Source: Dictyobacter aurantiacus (lineage in GTDB: Bacteria > Chloroflexota > Ktedonobacteria > Ktedonobacterales > Ktedonobacteraceae). Taken from it: 64,000 nucleotides of DNA. The stretch's first letter is position 1. The number at the start of each line of letters is the position of its first letter. Both the position numbers and the translations under genes were made by a program. Location of the stretch: the NCBI RefSeq assembly GCF_003967515.1, contig NZ_BIFQ01000001.1, positions 4,836,001 through 4,900,000 of the forward strand. The letters run 5' to 3'. Below are positions 16,255 to 25,667 of the stretch, piece by piece. The notes beneath the pieces were generated by a model. That model was not told the origin of the DNA. It searched no databases and worked only from the letters and a program-made list of their open reading frames with translations.

Positions 16255-17007
16255 ATGAGCATAGCTATCATCACTGGCGGAAGCCGAGGACTGGGGAAAG
16301 ATATGGCGATGCAGATCGCCGCTAAAGGGAACGATGTTATTCTAACCTACAACAGCAAAAAAGAAGAAGCAGAAGCCGTGGTCACTGCGATCGAGAAGCA
16401 GGGCCGTAAAGCGGTCGCGCTGCACCTCGACGTGTCCGATACAACGTCCTTTGCCGCCTTTGCATCTGCGGTCACGGAGACACTTAAACGCACGTGGAAC
16501 AGGGATACATTTGACTTCCTCGTCAATAATGCGGGATTTGGCATCTACGCGACCTTCACCGAGACGACCGAAGCACAATTTGACCAGATGGTCAATGTGC
16601 ATTTTAAGGGGACCTTCTTCCTCACCCAAACCCTGCTCCCCTTGATGGCGGATGGTGGACGCATCATCAACATCTCAACCGGACTCACGCGCTTTACCCC
16701 TGCAGGCAATAGTGTCTATGCGGCCGTCAAGGGGGCCATCGAGGTGCTGACTCGCTACCTGGCAGTTGAGCTTGGTCCGCGAGGCATCGTGGTCAATACC
16801 GTGGCTCCAGGGGCCATTGCAACGGACTTTGAAGGGGGCATCGTGCGTGATAACAAAGACTTCAACCAATTGGTGGCCTCACAGATCGCCCTTGGTCGTG
16901 TCGGTCAACCAGAAGACATTGGCGGGGTCGTTGCCGCTCTCCTCTCCCAGGAGACCGGTTGGGTGAATGCGCAGAGAATAGAAGTGTCAGGTGGCATGAG
17001 ACTTTAG
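16255..17007 (+). CDS. Short-chain dehydrogenase/reductase (SDR)
   Basis: 250 aa. An NAD(P)-dependent oxidoreductase of the classical SDR fold. It has the dinucleotide motif TGGSRGLG, NNAG (FLVNNAGFGIY), the catalytic Ser in IINISTGLT, and a YAAVK motif in place of the usual YxxxK context (SVYAAVKGAIE). The C-terminus VNAQRIEVSGGMRL is typical. The ATG at 16255 follows AAGGA by 6 nt. It follows the MerR regulator and probably shares its operon; the substrate is unknown. Confidence 0.9.
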   Translation: MSIAIITGGSRGLGKDMAMQIAAKGNDVILTYNSKKEEAEAVVTAIEKQGRKAVALHLDVSDTTSFAAFASAVTETLKRTWNRDTFDFLVNNAGFGIYATFTETTEAQFDQMVNVHFKGTFFLTQTLLPLMADGGRIINISTGLTRFTPAGNSVYAAVKGAIEVLTRYLAVELGPRGIVVNTVAPGAIATDFEGGIVRDNKDFNQLVASQIALGRVGQPEDIGGVVAALLSQETGWVNAQRIEVSGGMRL

Positions 17008-17069
17008 AAGCGAAAGAGAACCTCATGCTGGAAACAGCGCCGCGATGGGAACGGCGCTCATTTAATCGG

Positions 17070-17097
17070 AGAAGAGGGTCGTGCACGACCCTCTTCT
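17070..17097 (+). terminator. Palindromic terminator after the SDR gene
   Basis: AGAAGAGGGTCGTG/CACGACCCTCTTCT is a perfect 28-base palindrome 62 bp after the SDR stop, with no long T run. A diverged AGGGGAGACCCCT module follows at about 17124. Confidence 0.65.
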
Positions 17098-17201
17098 AAC
17101 TACCAGGCTGTGTAGAGAAGATCAGGGGAGACCCCTGTGAACCCCGCGGAACCTGTTTGGCGAATTTCCATAAGCTGGCTGTGGAATGAGAATGCGAAAA
17201 G

Positions 17202-17230
17202 TTGCGCAGTTGGATGCGAACGACTATAAT
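17202..17230 (+). promoter_or_regulatory. Probable promoter of the small membrane protein gene
   Basis: TTGCGC (17202-17207), 17 bp, then TATAAT (17225-17230). The ATG at 17404 would have a leader of about 165 nt, in which I see nothing else recognisable. Confidence 0.5.
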
Positions 17231-17403
17231 ATGACTTGAATTTCAGCGGGCTGCTTTAATCAGCGACCTGTTGATCGATATTATCATAAGATTTGCTCGA
17301 CCCGGCATATTTCTGATCTTTCTTAGAAGAGATGTGTCTCACGGCCGCCTGCAATAAACAGCATAGGAATATGCGCTATGCGGTCTTGAAGGAAAGGTAT
17401 GGT

Positions 17404-17646
17404 ATGGAGCCACTTAATTCAGACTATGAAGTTGTTGTTCGTGAACCGAACCCCCGTGCGCGTTTTAACTGGCTATATGTTTTCCCGATTCTGGGGGGGC
17501 TGTGGCTGCTCTATTTGCTTCTGGCAGCTGTCTTCCAGTTTCCGGTAACCGGCGCCGTCGATCCCGTCATGGGGCTTATGCTGGTGATGTTTTTTGTCAT
17601 GGCCGGTCTGCTGTTCTGGGCCCTGGCTCCCAGAGCTCGTCACTAA
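17404..17646 (+). CDS. Small two-TM membrane protein (80 aa)
   Basis: I do not recognise a family. The ATG at 17404 follows GAAGGAAAGG. A polar N-terminus (MEPLNSDYEVVVREPNPRAR) precedes two hydrophobic helices, about residues 25-45 (WLYVFPILGGLWLLYLLLA) and 55-75 (VMGLMLVMFFVMAGLLFWAL), and a basic end (PRARH). It is probably a cytoplasmic membrane protein. It has its own promoter and terminator. Confidence 0.7.
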   Translation: MEPLNSDYEVVVREPNPRARFNWLYVFPILGGLWLLYLLLAAVFQFPVTGAVDPVMGLMLVMFFVMAGLLFWALAPRARH

Positions 17647-17668
17647 ACCGGTTACTCGCGCTTCCATA

Positions 17669-17709
17669 ATGAGACATACACCGTTCTTGCAAGCCTGTGT
17701 ATGTCTCAT
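17669..17709 (+). terminator. Terminator after the small membrane protein gene
   Basis: ATGAGACATACAC (17669-17681) pairs perfectly with GTGTATGTCTCAT (17697-17709), 22 bp after the stop. The region 17710-18050 up to tkt shows no convincing gene. Confidence 0.7.
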
Positions 17710-18056
17710 ATTCTGTACTCTATAACCATCTCCGCTTTCTCCACCATGAGATCCACGTCCATCCCCTTGAGATCAGATATTCTGAAACTATTGATCCGCG
17801 CCCAATCGTGTTAAAAGGTGTTGTGGTCGCTATAGCCGACCACTTCACAAAGCTGCTTGCCAGCGTGCATAATAAAAACTGACAGGACCGTTCCAGCTTG
17901 CGCTCGCGGCCTTGTTGTCACCCTATACAGTGATATCAGGTGGCTGATATTTTGGTTTTCGTATCGCATACGCTTTGCCGCATGTTTACCAGCTACCTGC
18001 ATACACAAGGAAATTGGGATTTAAAGCGTACGATGCTTGTATAGTGAGGAGTACTT

Positions 18057-19931
18057 ATGACAACTGCAGAAACGACTTCCCAGGTGCAACAATGGACAAA
18101 TCTTGCCCAGCAATTACGTGTTGATAGTATCCGTTCGACGACCGCGGCAGGTTCTGGACATCCTACCTCTTCGATGTCGGCGGCCGATCTGATGTCGGTC
18201 TTGATGCTGAGCCACCTGCATTACGATTATGATGATCCGAAGAATCCCGCTAACGACCACTTCATCCTGTCCAAAGGGCACGCGGCGCCGCTGCTGTATT
18301 CGATGTTTAAGGCGGCGGGGGCGATTGAAGATGAAGAACTGCTGACGCTGCGCAAGTTTGGTAGCCGCCTGGCCGGTCATCCTACACCTGAGATTCCATG
18401 GGTGGATGTGGCGACCGGTTCTCTGGGACAGGGCCTGCCGGTCTCGGTCGGTATCGCGGCTGTGGGCAAGTACCTGGATAAACTCCCTTACAAGGTCTGG
18501 GTTCTGCTGGGTGATAGTGAGATGGCTGAGGGCTCTAACTATGAAGCCTTCCACCTGGCCGAGCATTACAAGTTGAATAATCTGATCGCGATTATCGACT
18601 GTAACCGTCTGGGACAGCGCGGTGAGACTGAACTGGGTTGGAATACCGAGGCTTACGCGGCCCGCGCCCGTGGCTTTGGCTGGAATGCGATCGTGATCGA
18701 TGGCCACAATTATGAGGAGATCGATCAGGCCTATCGCCAGGCCGCCGAGACCACCGATCGCCCGACAGTCATCGTCGCCAAAACTATCAAGGGTAAGGGG
18801 GTCTCCTTCCTGGCCGATAAAGAGGGTTGGCATGGGAAGCCATTGAACCAGGAGCAGGCCGAGCAGGCTATCAATGAGTTGAACCCCGCGGCTCGCAGCA
18901 TGGTCTATCCTGTGCAGAAGCCGAACCCCGCCAAACCCGCGCCGCTGGGAGAGAAGAAGCCCCTTGAACTGCCACGTTACGAATTGAACTCATCTGAGGC
19001 GACTCGTAAAGCCTACGGTGATGCGCTGGTCGCGCTCGGCGCCGCCAATCCCGAGGTGGTGGTGATGGATGGTGAGGTCAGCAACTCTACCTACGCCAAC
19101 GAGTTCGCCAAGGCCTATCCCGATCGCTACTTCGAGCAGTATATCGCGGAGCAGCAGATGGTGGCCTTTGCCGTTGGTACGCAGGTCCGAGGGAAGATCC
19201 CCTTCGCTTCGAGTTTCGCGGCCTTCCTGTCGCGTGCCTATGACTTTATCCGCATGGGCGCGGTCTCACAGGCCAACATTCGCCTCTCCGGCTCACATGC
19301 CGGCGTCTCAATCGGTGAGGATGGTCCCTCGCAGATGGCCCTGGAGGATCTGGCGATGATGCGCGCGGTCTGGAATAGTACGGTGCTCTATCCCTGTGAT
19401 GCCAATCAGGCGGCTAAGCTGGTCGCGGAGATGGCCGATCACGGTGGCATCTGTTATATCCGCACGACGCGCGAAAAAACACCCGTCATCTATGGTCCCG
19501 ATGAGACCTTCCCTGTCGGCGGCAGTAAGATCCTGCGTCAATCTGATAAGGACGATGCGGCCGTCGTGGCGGCGGGTATCACGCTGCATGAGGCCCTGCA
19601 GGCTTACGATCAGCTCAAGAGCGAGGGTATCAATATCCGCGTCATCGATGCCTACTCGGTCAAGCCTATCGACGACGAGACCCTGCTGGCGGCGGCCGCT
19701 GAGGCCGGTGGTAAGATTATCACGGTCGAGGATCACTGGCCCGAGGGCGGATTGGGCGAGGCCGTGCTGGAAGCGTTCGCGCAGGCTTCTGTCCCCATGC
19801 CACAGGTCATCAAAATGGCCGTTGAGTCGATGCCAAGCTCCGGAAAGCCTGCCCAGCTGCTCGAAGCCGCTGGCATCAGTGCCCACGACATTGTCCAGGC
19901 CGTCAAAACCCTGGTCCGAGGTGTCAAATAA
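18057..19931 (+). CDS. tkt: Transketolase
   Basis: 624 aa. A thiamine-diphosphate enzyme of the non-oxidative pentose phosphate pathway that moves two-carbon units between sugar phosphates. The N-terminal half has SGHPTSSMSAADLM, ILSKGHAAPLLY, and the ThDP motif GDSEMAEGSNYEAFHLAEHY. The middle has EQYIAEQQMVAFAVG, containing the catalytic Glu, and GSHAGVSIGEDGPSQMALED. The length and the GWHGKPL segment fit the shorter, animal-like transketolase branch. GAGGAG lies close before the ATG. It is monocistronic, bounded by a 72-base palindrome. Confidence 0.95.
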   Translation: MTTAETTSQVQQWTNLAQQLRVDSIRSTTAAGSGHPTSSMSAADLMSVLMLSHLHYDYDDPKNPANDHFILSKGHAAPLLYSMFKAAGAIEDEELLTLRKFGSRLAGHPTPEIPWVDVATGSLGQGLPVSVGIAAVGKYLDKLPYKVWVLLGDSEMAEGSNYEAFHLAEHYKLNNLIAIIDCNRLGQRGETELGWNTEAYAARARGFGWNAIVIDGHNYEEIDQAYRQAAETTDRPTVIVAKTIKGKGVSFLADKEGWHGKPLNQEQAEQAINELNPAARSMVYPVQKPNPAKPAPLGEKKPLELPRYELNSSEATRKAYGDALVALGAANPEVVVMDGEVSNSTYANEFAKAYPDRYFEQYIAEQQMVAFAVGTQVRGKIPFASSFAAFLSRAYDFIRMGAVSQANIRLSGSHAGVSIGEDGPSQMALEDLAMMRAVWNSTVLYPCDANQAAKLVAEMADHGGICYIRTTREKTPVIYGPDETFPVGGSKILRQSDKDDAAVVAAGITLHEALQAYDQLKSEGINIRVIDAYSVKPIDDETLLAAAAEAGGKIITVEDHWPEGGLGEAVLEAFAQASVPMPQVIKMAVESMPSSGKPAQLLEAAGISAHDIVQAVKTLVRGVK

Positions 19932-19948
19932 CATTATTCATATATAGC

Positions 19949-20020
19949 TATAGCCAAAAGTGATAAGGTGGAGCGGCTGCGCATATGCGCAGCCGCTCCA
20001 CCTTATCACTTTTGGCTATA
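19949..20020 (+). terminator. 72-base perfect palindrome after tkt
   Basis: The 36 bases of each arm are exact reverse complements meeting at GCATATGC (centre 19984). It begins 17 bp after the tkt stop. It probably acts as a terminator or RNA-stabilising hairpin, although no T run follows. Confidence 0.75.
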
Positions 20021-20116
20021 TATCTACCGCCCTTGAAACTGAACCACTGCTTCTCGCGTGTCCCTAGCAGAATTGATTAACATTTTTATATCTTGATAGC
20101 AGCGAGGGGGTATTCT

Positions 20117-21739
20117 ATGTCTAGTAAAACTGCTTCATTCCTTATTAATCCCCGGGCAGGCGAGAATACGGCGAAGTTGTCGGATATTCTGGCCGTGCTG
20201 GCGGCGGGTGGATACAAGACTACGATCGCTTTAAAAGAGTATGGCAAGCATATTATGGCTCTGTCACGCGAGGTGACACTGGGCAAGAAGAGTGATGTGG
20301 TTATTGCCTATGGTGGCGATGGTACGCTGAATCAGGCCGTCAATGGTGTGATGAGCGTGAAGGGTAAGCGACCGACGGTGGCGCTGATCCCCGGTGGGAC
20401 CGCGAATGTGTGGGCCGGTGAGGTTGGTATTCCAACCGATCCTGTGAAGGCCGCATTGGCCCTGCTCAATAGTGAGACGCGCAAGGTGGATGTGGGGCGT
20501 ATCTCGTTACGCTCGATCGCTTTTCCGGGCGACGATAAGCCCTCGATTGAACTCGCTAAAGCTGGTAAGAAGGCTTCTGAGGAGAGCGGGCAGGTGCGCC
20601 ACCACTTCCTGTTGATGGCGGGCATCGGCCTGGACGCGGCCATCATGAGCGGCGTCTCCAAGCCGTTAAAGTACCAGATTGGACCCTTCGCCGTTGCTGC
20701 GTCCGCTGCTAAAGAAGTGCCTGCGCAGCACCCTTTCCCGGTTGAGATTCTGGTTGGTGAGGGGAACGATTCGCTCTGGCGGGGCGAGGCAATCCAGATC
20801 GTGCTGGGCAATACGCGCCGCTACGCCAAGGTTGAGCGCATTACGCCGGATGCCTACGTAGACGATGGCGCCATCGATGTCTGCGTGATTACATCTGGCA
20901 ATGCATTGACGACCATGCAACAGCTGTCGTCGCTGCTGCTGCGCCAGAAGCCGGACAACACGACTGCCGAGTACTTCAAGGGTGCCCATCTGCGCATCAG
21001 AGTACCGGCCAGCGCCCCCTTACAGGTAGATGGCAGCTCGATCAAGCTCAAAGATTACCTGAGCTCCAGCGACTGGGAAAGATTGGCGCATTTAAATAAG
21101 GAGGCCCTGGACCAGGTCTATATCACTTATCAGATCGATACGCTGCCTCAGGCCCTGCCGGTCGCTATTCCCAGGACGTATGATGAGGAGCTGTTTGAGC
21201 ACGCCTACCATCCGGCCGATAAAGATCGTGTTGACAATGGAGAAGCAGATCCGGCCCCGACCCAGAGGGTCAGGCATGGCCTCTTCAGTCGCCACCGTAA
21301 AGATGATCCAAAGGCCGTCGATACCGCCGCCCAGAAGCATACGACCGCGGTAGAGACGCTGACGGAGTCGGAGCTGCACAGCGAAGATGATAAATCTGAG
21401 CGGGAGATGGAGCACGTCAAGGAACTGAGCAAAGAGCTGCCCGATGTGATGGATGCCCTGGCCTCCAATGGACGCAAGGTAGCCGTCTACGGTAAAGCTC
21501 CCAATGCCTCCGCGCCCAACACCTATGTGATCGCCGGAGAGGTCCAGAAGAGATCGGGCCAGTCCGATCCAGGCGCGGTAATTGTGAACGAGAAGACCAC
21601 CATCTTCGACCACCAGGGACGCCGCATCTCCAATCTGGAGGCCGCCATGCGCGACCTGGCCGAGGGCGCGGTGATCATCGTCGATGGCAAGTGCAGCAAG
21701 CGCAATGTGGTCCAGGCCAAACGCCTGGTGCTACCATAA
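20117..21739 (+). CDS. Diacylglycerol/lipid kinase-like protein with novel C-terminal domain
   Basis: 540 aa. Residues 1-300 form a DAGK_cat/YegS-type lipid kinase: SFLINPRAGENTAKL, the catalytic YGGDGTLNQAVNGVM, and PGGTANVWAGEVGIP, then a beta-rich C-lobe ending LQVDGSSIKL. Such enzymes phosphorylate diacylglycerol or related lipids. A charged linker (about 365-440) follows, then a conserved-looking beta-rich domain of about 90 residues (GRKVAVYGKAPNASAPNTYV to VQAKRLVLP) that I cannot assign. GAGGGGG lies before the ATG at 20117. Standard family members stop near residue 300-320, so this is an extended fusion. Confidence 0.85.
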   Translation: MSSKTASFLINPRAGENTAKLSDILAVLAAGGYKTTIALKEYGKHIMALSREVTLGKKSDVVIAYGGDGTLNQAVNGVMSVKGKRPTVALIPGGTANVWAGEVGIPTDPVKAALALLNSETRKVDVGRISLRSIAFPGDDKPSIELAKAGKKASEESGQVRHHFLLMAGIGLDAAIMSGVSKPLKYQIGPFAVAASAAKEVPAQHPFPVEILVGEGNDSLWRGEAIQIVLGNTRRYAKVERITPDAYVDDGAIDVCVITSGNALTTMQQLSSLLLRQKPDNTTAEYFKGAHLRIRVPASAPLQVDGSSIKLKDYLSSSDWERLAHLNKEALDQVYITYQIDTLPQALPVAIPRTYDEELFEHAYHPADKDRVDNGEADPAPTQRVRHGLFSRHRKDDPKAVDTAAQKHTTAVETLTESELHSEDDKSEREMEHVKELSKELPDVMDALASNGRKVAVYGKAPNASAPNTYVIAGEVQKRSGQSDPGAVIVNEKTTIFDHQGRRISNLEAAMRDLAEGAVIIVDGKCSKRNVVQAKRLVLP

Positions 21740-21877
21740 GGCCGCCTCTCATCCCCTTTTTATTGTTGAACCTTTTCAGCGTTTACCATACATAGGATCA
21801 ACAATAAATCTCGTCTGAGATGCCTCGGCCCGCATGCGGGAGTCAATTGTATATTAGTGGTGCTGCACTATCATAAG

Positions 21878-21925
21878 TGTGTGAGTGCGACAGGGGTGCG
21901 AATGCACCCCTGTCGCACTCACACA
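21878..21925 (+). repeat. 22-bp perfect hairpin, third member of the A/B family
   Basis: Arms 21878-21899 and 21904-21925 are perfect complements around GAAT. The 3' flank (CAGTGCGGACGCCCGTGCAG and on to about 21980) resembles the flanks of the hairpins at 5328 and 5532. It lies 138 bp after the lipid-kinase gene and upstream of the LURP-one gene. Confidence 0.8.
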
Positions 21926-22047
21926 AAAAACAGTGCGGACGCCCGTGCAGACGCCCGTGCGGAGGCGCTCACGCCCCACCAACGCGAGAAAAGTGAGGCG
22001 CCTGCGCTTCTCAGACCTGTAGGACTGAAAGGAGCTTATTCACGCCT

Positions 22048-22539
22048 ATGCGCTACCATCTACGAGAACACGCCTGGGGCTTGACCGACACCTTTACTGT
22101 ACGCGACGACGCCGGAAATGCTGTCTTTGAAATCCACGGCAAATTTTTCCACGTGGGCGATAACCTGGTGATGCGGGACCTCTATAGCGGCCAGGAGCTG
22201 GTCCATATCAAGCAAAGAGTGATCTCTCTGCGACCCAGCTATGATATTTTCCGCAATGGCGAGCACTGGGCCAACGTGCATGAGCAGTTCCGCTTCTTTG
22301 GTGAGCGCTTCAAGGTCCAGGGTGACAATGGTATGGTCTTCCATATCGATGGCGACCTCTGGGCCTGGAACTTCGCCATTAGCGACGACGCCGGAAACCT
22401 GTTGGGGCGCGTCGGTCGTGAGTTTTCGCTGTTCCACGAGAGCTACGGCGTCGATGTCGCCAACGGCGTGGATGCTCCCTTCATCATCGCCCTCGCCGTC
22501 GTGCTTGAAATGGTGAAAGATCATCAAGAAGATCATTAA
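22048..22539 (+). CDS. LURP-one-related (Tubby-like beta-barrel) protein
   Basis: 163 aa. The pattern FEIHGKFFHVGDNLVMRDLY, then VHIKQRVISLRPSYDIFRNG, FRFFGERFKVQGDNG and a final helix (DAPFIIALAVVLEMVKDH) is that of the LOR/DUF567 family, related to Tubby C-terminal domains and scramblases. Its role in bacteria is unproven. AAGGAG lies about 13 nt before the ATG, a little far. It is convergent with doxX across a 31-bp hairpin. Confidence 0.85.
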   Translation: MRYHLREHAWGLTDTFTVRDDAGNAVFEIHGKFFHVGDNLVMRDLYSGQELVHIKQRVISLRPSYDIFRNGEHWANVHEQFRFFGERFKVQGDNGMVFHIDGDLWAWNFAISDDAGNLLGRVGREFSLFHESYGVDVANGVDAPFIIALAVVLEMVKDHQEDH

Positions 22540-22604
22540 CACGAGTAGAGTATATGACGGCCCCGACGCTCTCGCGTCGGGGCCGTCATATACTCTACTC
22601 GTGT
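22539..22604 (+). terminator. 31-bp perfect hairpin between the LURP-one gene and doxX
   Basis: Arms 22539-22569 and 22574-22604 are perfect complements with loop TCTC. It begins at the last base of the LURP-one stop and ends 12 bp from the doxX stop, so it can serve both convergent genes. Confidence 0.8.
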
Positions 22605-22616
22605 AAGCACTTTGCC

Positions 22617-23273
22617 TCAGCTTGCCAGCGAGGGTTTATTGCTGATCGGTTTGGTTTCGTCTTTATGGACGAGCGTGCCGGTCCAGGGAGTGCCGAGCAG
22701 CGGGAGCAGGTAGCGGTCGATGCCGTAGTAGCCGCCGATCCTCCAGGCCAGGACCAGGAACAGGGCCAGCGTACCAATTACCGGGTTGATGCTCACAGCA
22801 CCTGCCAGCATGAAGTTCAGGTTCATGAAGACTCCGAAGAAGGCCGCGATACCGGTCAGGGCACCGAAGATCAGGCCGAGACCGACCAGGATCTCACCAA
22901 AGGTGATGACGTAGGCGAAGACCGCCGCGTTCGGCAGAGCCACGTTTTGCAGGAAGGCCGCGTACCAGCCCTGTACCGCTGGATGGGCTCCCGTAGCCTG
23001 GGCCAGTGCGCCCGCCACAAAGCCTTTCATGGCCGCGCCGTCATGTCCACTGAACACCCAGGGACCACCTCTGGCCGCCTCGCCAAATGAGCCGATGGCG
23101 ATTGAATGGCCGGTCAGCTTCTCGAAGCCGGCGGTGATCCACTCATATCCTACATACAGGCGAACGATAAGCCACAGCCATGCCATCCGTGTATCGGCAA
23201 ACAGGAAGCGAGCAATCGGAGGCTCTGAAATCTGTGTGGCTGTGCGTGGTTGAATTGCTTGAAACTGACGCAT
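22617..23273 (-). CDS. DoxX family membrane protein
   Basis: 218 aa. DoxX-type four-helix membrane protein: WLIVRLYVGYEWITAGFEKL at about residues 33-52, AAVFAYVITFGEILVGLGLI, TGIAAFFGVFMNLNFMLAGAV (in part, GVFMNLNFMLAGA) and LALFLVLAWRIGGYYGIDRY. Members are linked to quinone or thiosulfate oxidation and stress responses, but this one is not specifically assignable. The ATG at 23273 follows AAGGAG by 8 nt; upstream in-frame codons are not supported. A soluble insert between helices 1 and 2 (GPWVFSGHDGAAMKGFVAGA) is usual for this subgroup. Confidence 0.88.
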   Translation of the reverse strand: MRQFQAIQPRTATQISEPPIARFLFADTRMAWLWLIVRLYVGYEWITAGFEKLTGHSIAIGSFGEAARGGPWVFSGHDGAAMKGFVAGALAQATGAHPAVQGWYAAFLQNVALPNAAVFAYVITFGEILVGLGLIFGALTGIAAFFGVFMNLNFMLAGAVSINPVIGTLALFLVLAWRIGGYYGIDRYLLPLLGTPWTGTLVHKDETKPISNKPSLAS

Positions 23274-23481
23274 GATCGAATCTCCTTTTCGAACATCGAT
23301 ATAATTAAATCTTGATAATAGCGTGCTACAAAATTCTGTTTCTTTGCTTGAGCCAGCCAGAACCCCGCCCACTTGCCACCCACTCTTCTCTTTTCCGTCT
23401 CCCTCGTGTTCTCTCTGTATCTCTTACACCCATAGAATAAGCCCTTCCCATCTCATAAAGATCACAAAAACGACAAAAGAA

Positions 23482-23531
23482 GTCACCGGGACTTCACAAT
23501 ACGCATCTCTGTATTGTGAAGTCCCGGTGAC
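23482..23531 (-). terminator. 21-bp hairpin after the S53 protease gene
   Basis: Arms 23482-23502 and 23511-23531 are perfect complements with an 8-base loop. It lies 40 bp beyond the protease stop on the minus strand. Confidence 0.65.
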
Positions 23532-23571
23532 GTTCGCGATGAGCGACAGGCGTTACTCTGCGGGATGATAA

Positions 23572-25413
23572 CTATTTATGCCGCAGTAACTGTTGCAGGC
23601 TTTGATAGAGTCCCAGGAAGTTGGGCGTACCAAGACCGGTTGGATAATTCCAGCCAGGCGTGGCTTGATAGTAGATATTATTCCCCTGCGTGATGTTATA
23701 GAAGGGATGATATCTCGACTCACGCGCCTGGGCGGCGTACCAGCCGGAAGGGCCGAAGAAAAAGTGTTTCATATTATGCTTGAAGGCGCCATTCAAAACC
23801 GCCATGCCAGAGGCGACCAGTGGTGTAGCCGCGCTGGTACCATCACAGATTCCCCACTGGTACTGCATGTAACACACATTCTTGGTCGCGGCCGCGGCCA
23901 GGTCAGGCAATTGGCGATAACCCGTGGAATACCTGTTTTGTAGTCCGGCGATAGATGCCCTGCTCTGCTGTTGCCAGATTGGTGCCTTGAAGGCAGTGCT
24001 AACCCCGCCTCCTGATCCCCATGAATTGTTGCAGGTGCTGTGATCAGCGGTGCTATCGGACCATGCGGTCTCACTGGCCCGCTGCCCACTCATATCGGTT
24101 TGGAGCATGGTGCCGCCCGTCGCAACTACCCAAGGATCGCTGGCCGGGAAACTCACACCGAGCTGACCATAAATTCCGCTGCTGAAAGCGGCGCAATCGC
24201 CAGTGGCAACAAAGACGGTCATATGCTCAACTTCAGTCAGAATCTGCAAGCTTTGATTGATCATCATCAGGTCGTTATTTGTAATCGCGGATTCATCGCC
24301 CCCAAAGCTCATGCTGATGACCGCCCCTGAATGGGTATTATGACGGTAGTCACCGATGATGCGCTGCAGCAGGTCGTTGATGACCACGAAATCATCCCCG
24401 CCACGTTGATAGGCCCCTGCCCCATCTCCCTGGTAGTCAACGATCTGTGCGTCAGGTGCTACACTGGCAACCGTGTCGATATCGAGGGTAGATTCATCAA
24501 AAAAGCCTGTCGGCACTTGCGGTGCTCCATCCAAAGTGATTGTGTCCAGCGTGCCTTTAAAATTCGCGCAGTTCAAGAAGGCATTGACGTCATCTAGATT
24601 ATAGGTATCGTATGGCTCGACCAGCAACACTTTTTGACCCTGACCATACCAGCCCTTTTGCTGGAAAGGCGCCAGGCCATAGGTTTGCACATAATCGGAG
24701 GGCAGCAGAATAGGTGCCGTCCAGGCGGATTTATTGGTGATCGGAGTACAATCGACGCCCATGCTGTTTTGTCGATGTCGCGCTGATGCCGTTACTGCTG
24801 GCTGAAAAAAGCCACCTGGATGCGCAGGATGACTATAGTTATCCAGACCACTTACTGCCAGGATCGCGCCCGCTATCTGTGCCGGCACCTTTGGCATCTG
24901 ATGGGGATCGGGTGTATAGAAGCTGCGATTGTTGAGGCTGTGTATGACGAATTTCGTCTGCATCAACATTGCCAGTTCGCCAGCCTTGATATCGATCGTC
25001 ATCCATGTACGCGTCTGGTTCAGATTGATGGTTGCGTCTTTGATACCAAAGTACTGCTTAAATTGTTGATATGCCTGTTCGTTGATGCCCAGCTTCTTCG
25101 CCATATCATCGCTGTTCTGCTGACTGCTGCTGTCGGATCCATTGCTATCGAACTTCTTGATGGCATTGGGATCAATCTTAAATGTGACACCCACATGCAA
25201 TACCTGGTTAGCCGGCAGTGTGCCGGTCACCGGGGCTGTGAGTGCCTGCTGAGGAATATCCAGCTTGAGTGTCTGGTATTGCAGGTTCGATGTGGGTGTC
25301 GGTGTGGCCTCACTGGATGCCGTATCTCCCAGCTCACAGCTGGTGAGCGTTAATAAACAGATGCATAGCAAGCACAAAACTGTTATCCGCTTGCACAATT
25401 TTCGTAGAAACAT
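23572..25413 (-). CDS. Secreted lipoprotein peptidase S53 (sedolisin/kumamolisin type)
   Basis: 613 aa. A lipoprotein signal (VLCLLCICLLTLTSC, lipobox LTSC near residue 26) is followed by a Ser/Thr/Pro linker. A Pro-kumamolisin activation domain (about 40-200) comes next, then the S53 catalytic domain. The Glu-Asp pair is in ESTLDID, the oxyanion Asp in VFVATGDCAAFS, and the nucleophile Ser in GTSAATPLVASG. Sedolisins are acid-active endopeptidases, so this one probably acts outside the cell, tethered to the membrane. The ATG at 25413 has GGAGG 11 nt upstream. Extra Cys residues near the active site (CDGTSAATP, GDCAAFS) are worth noting. Confidence 0.92.
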   Translation of the reverse strand: MFLRKLCKRITVLCLLCICLLTLTSCELGDTASSEATPTPTSNLQYQTLKLDIPQQALTAPVTGTLPANQVLHVGVTFKIDPNAIKKFDSNGSDSSSQQNSDDMAKKLGINEQAYQQFKQYFGIKDATINLNQTRTWMTIDIKAGELAMLMQTKFVIHSLNNRSFYTPDPHQMPKVPAQIAGAILAVSGLDNYSHPAHPGGFFQPAVTASARHRQNSMGVDCTPITNKSAWTAPILLPSDYVQTYGLAPFQQKGWYGQGQKVLLVEPYDTYNLDDVNAFLNCANFKGTLDTITLDGAPQVPTGFFDESTLDIDTVASVAPDAQIVDYQGDGAGAYQRGGDDFVVINDLLQRIIGDYRHNTHSGAVISMSFGGDESAITNNDLMMINQSLQILTEVEHMTVFVATGDCAAFSSGIYGQLGVSFPASDPWVVATGGTMLQTDMSGQRASETAWSDSTADHSTCNNSWGSGGGVSTAFKAPIWQQQSRASIAGLQNRYSTGYRQLPDLAAAATKNVCYMQYQWGICDGTSAATPLVASGMAVLNGAFKHNMKHFFFGPSGWYAAQARESRYHPFYNITQGNNIYYQATPGWNYPTGLGTPNFLGLYQSLQQLLRHK

Positions 25414-25498
25414 GAAATAATGAAAACCTCCACATATAATGAATTCGCATGTATGCATATAATCCGCCCCACCAGATCTCCATTCCCTATGCGCACAC

Positions 25499-25527
25499 AT
25501 TATATGTATTGTTCGGATTGTAAACAA
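25499..25527 (-). promoter_or_regulatory. Probable promoter of the S53 protease gene
   Basis: On the minus strand TTGTTT (25527-25522), 17 bp, then TATAAT (25504-25499). This leaves a leader of about 80 nt before the ATG at 25413. Confidence 0.5.
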
Positions 25528-25608
25528 TGGAAATAATTACCAATATTGTGTGAGCCAGCTCATATTTTCCGCCCATCCAGCACCATCCATTAAAATACAA
25601 TGAAGAAA

Positions 25609-25641
25609 CCCTCGTGGTGATTACAGAAATCACCACGAGGG
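25609..25641 (-). terminator. 14-bp hairpin after rnhA
   Basis: CCCTCGTGGTGATT (25609-25622) and AATCACCACGAGGG (25628-25641) are perfect complements around ACAGA, 26 bp beyond the rnhA stop. Confidence 0.75.
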
Positions 25642-25667
25642 AACAAACGCTGATGGAATATGAACTC

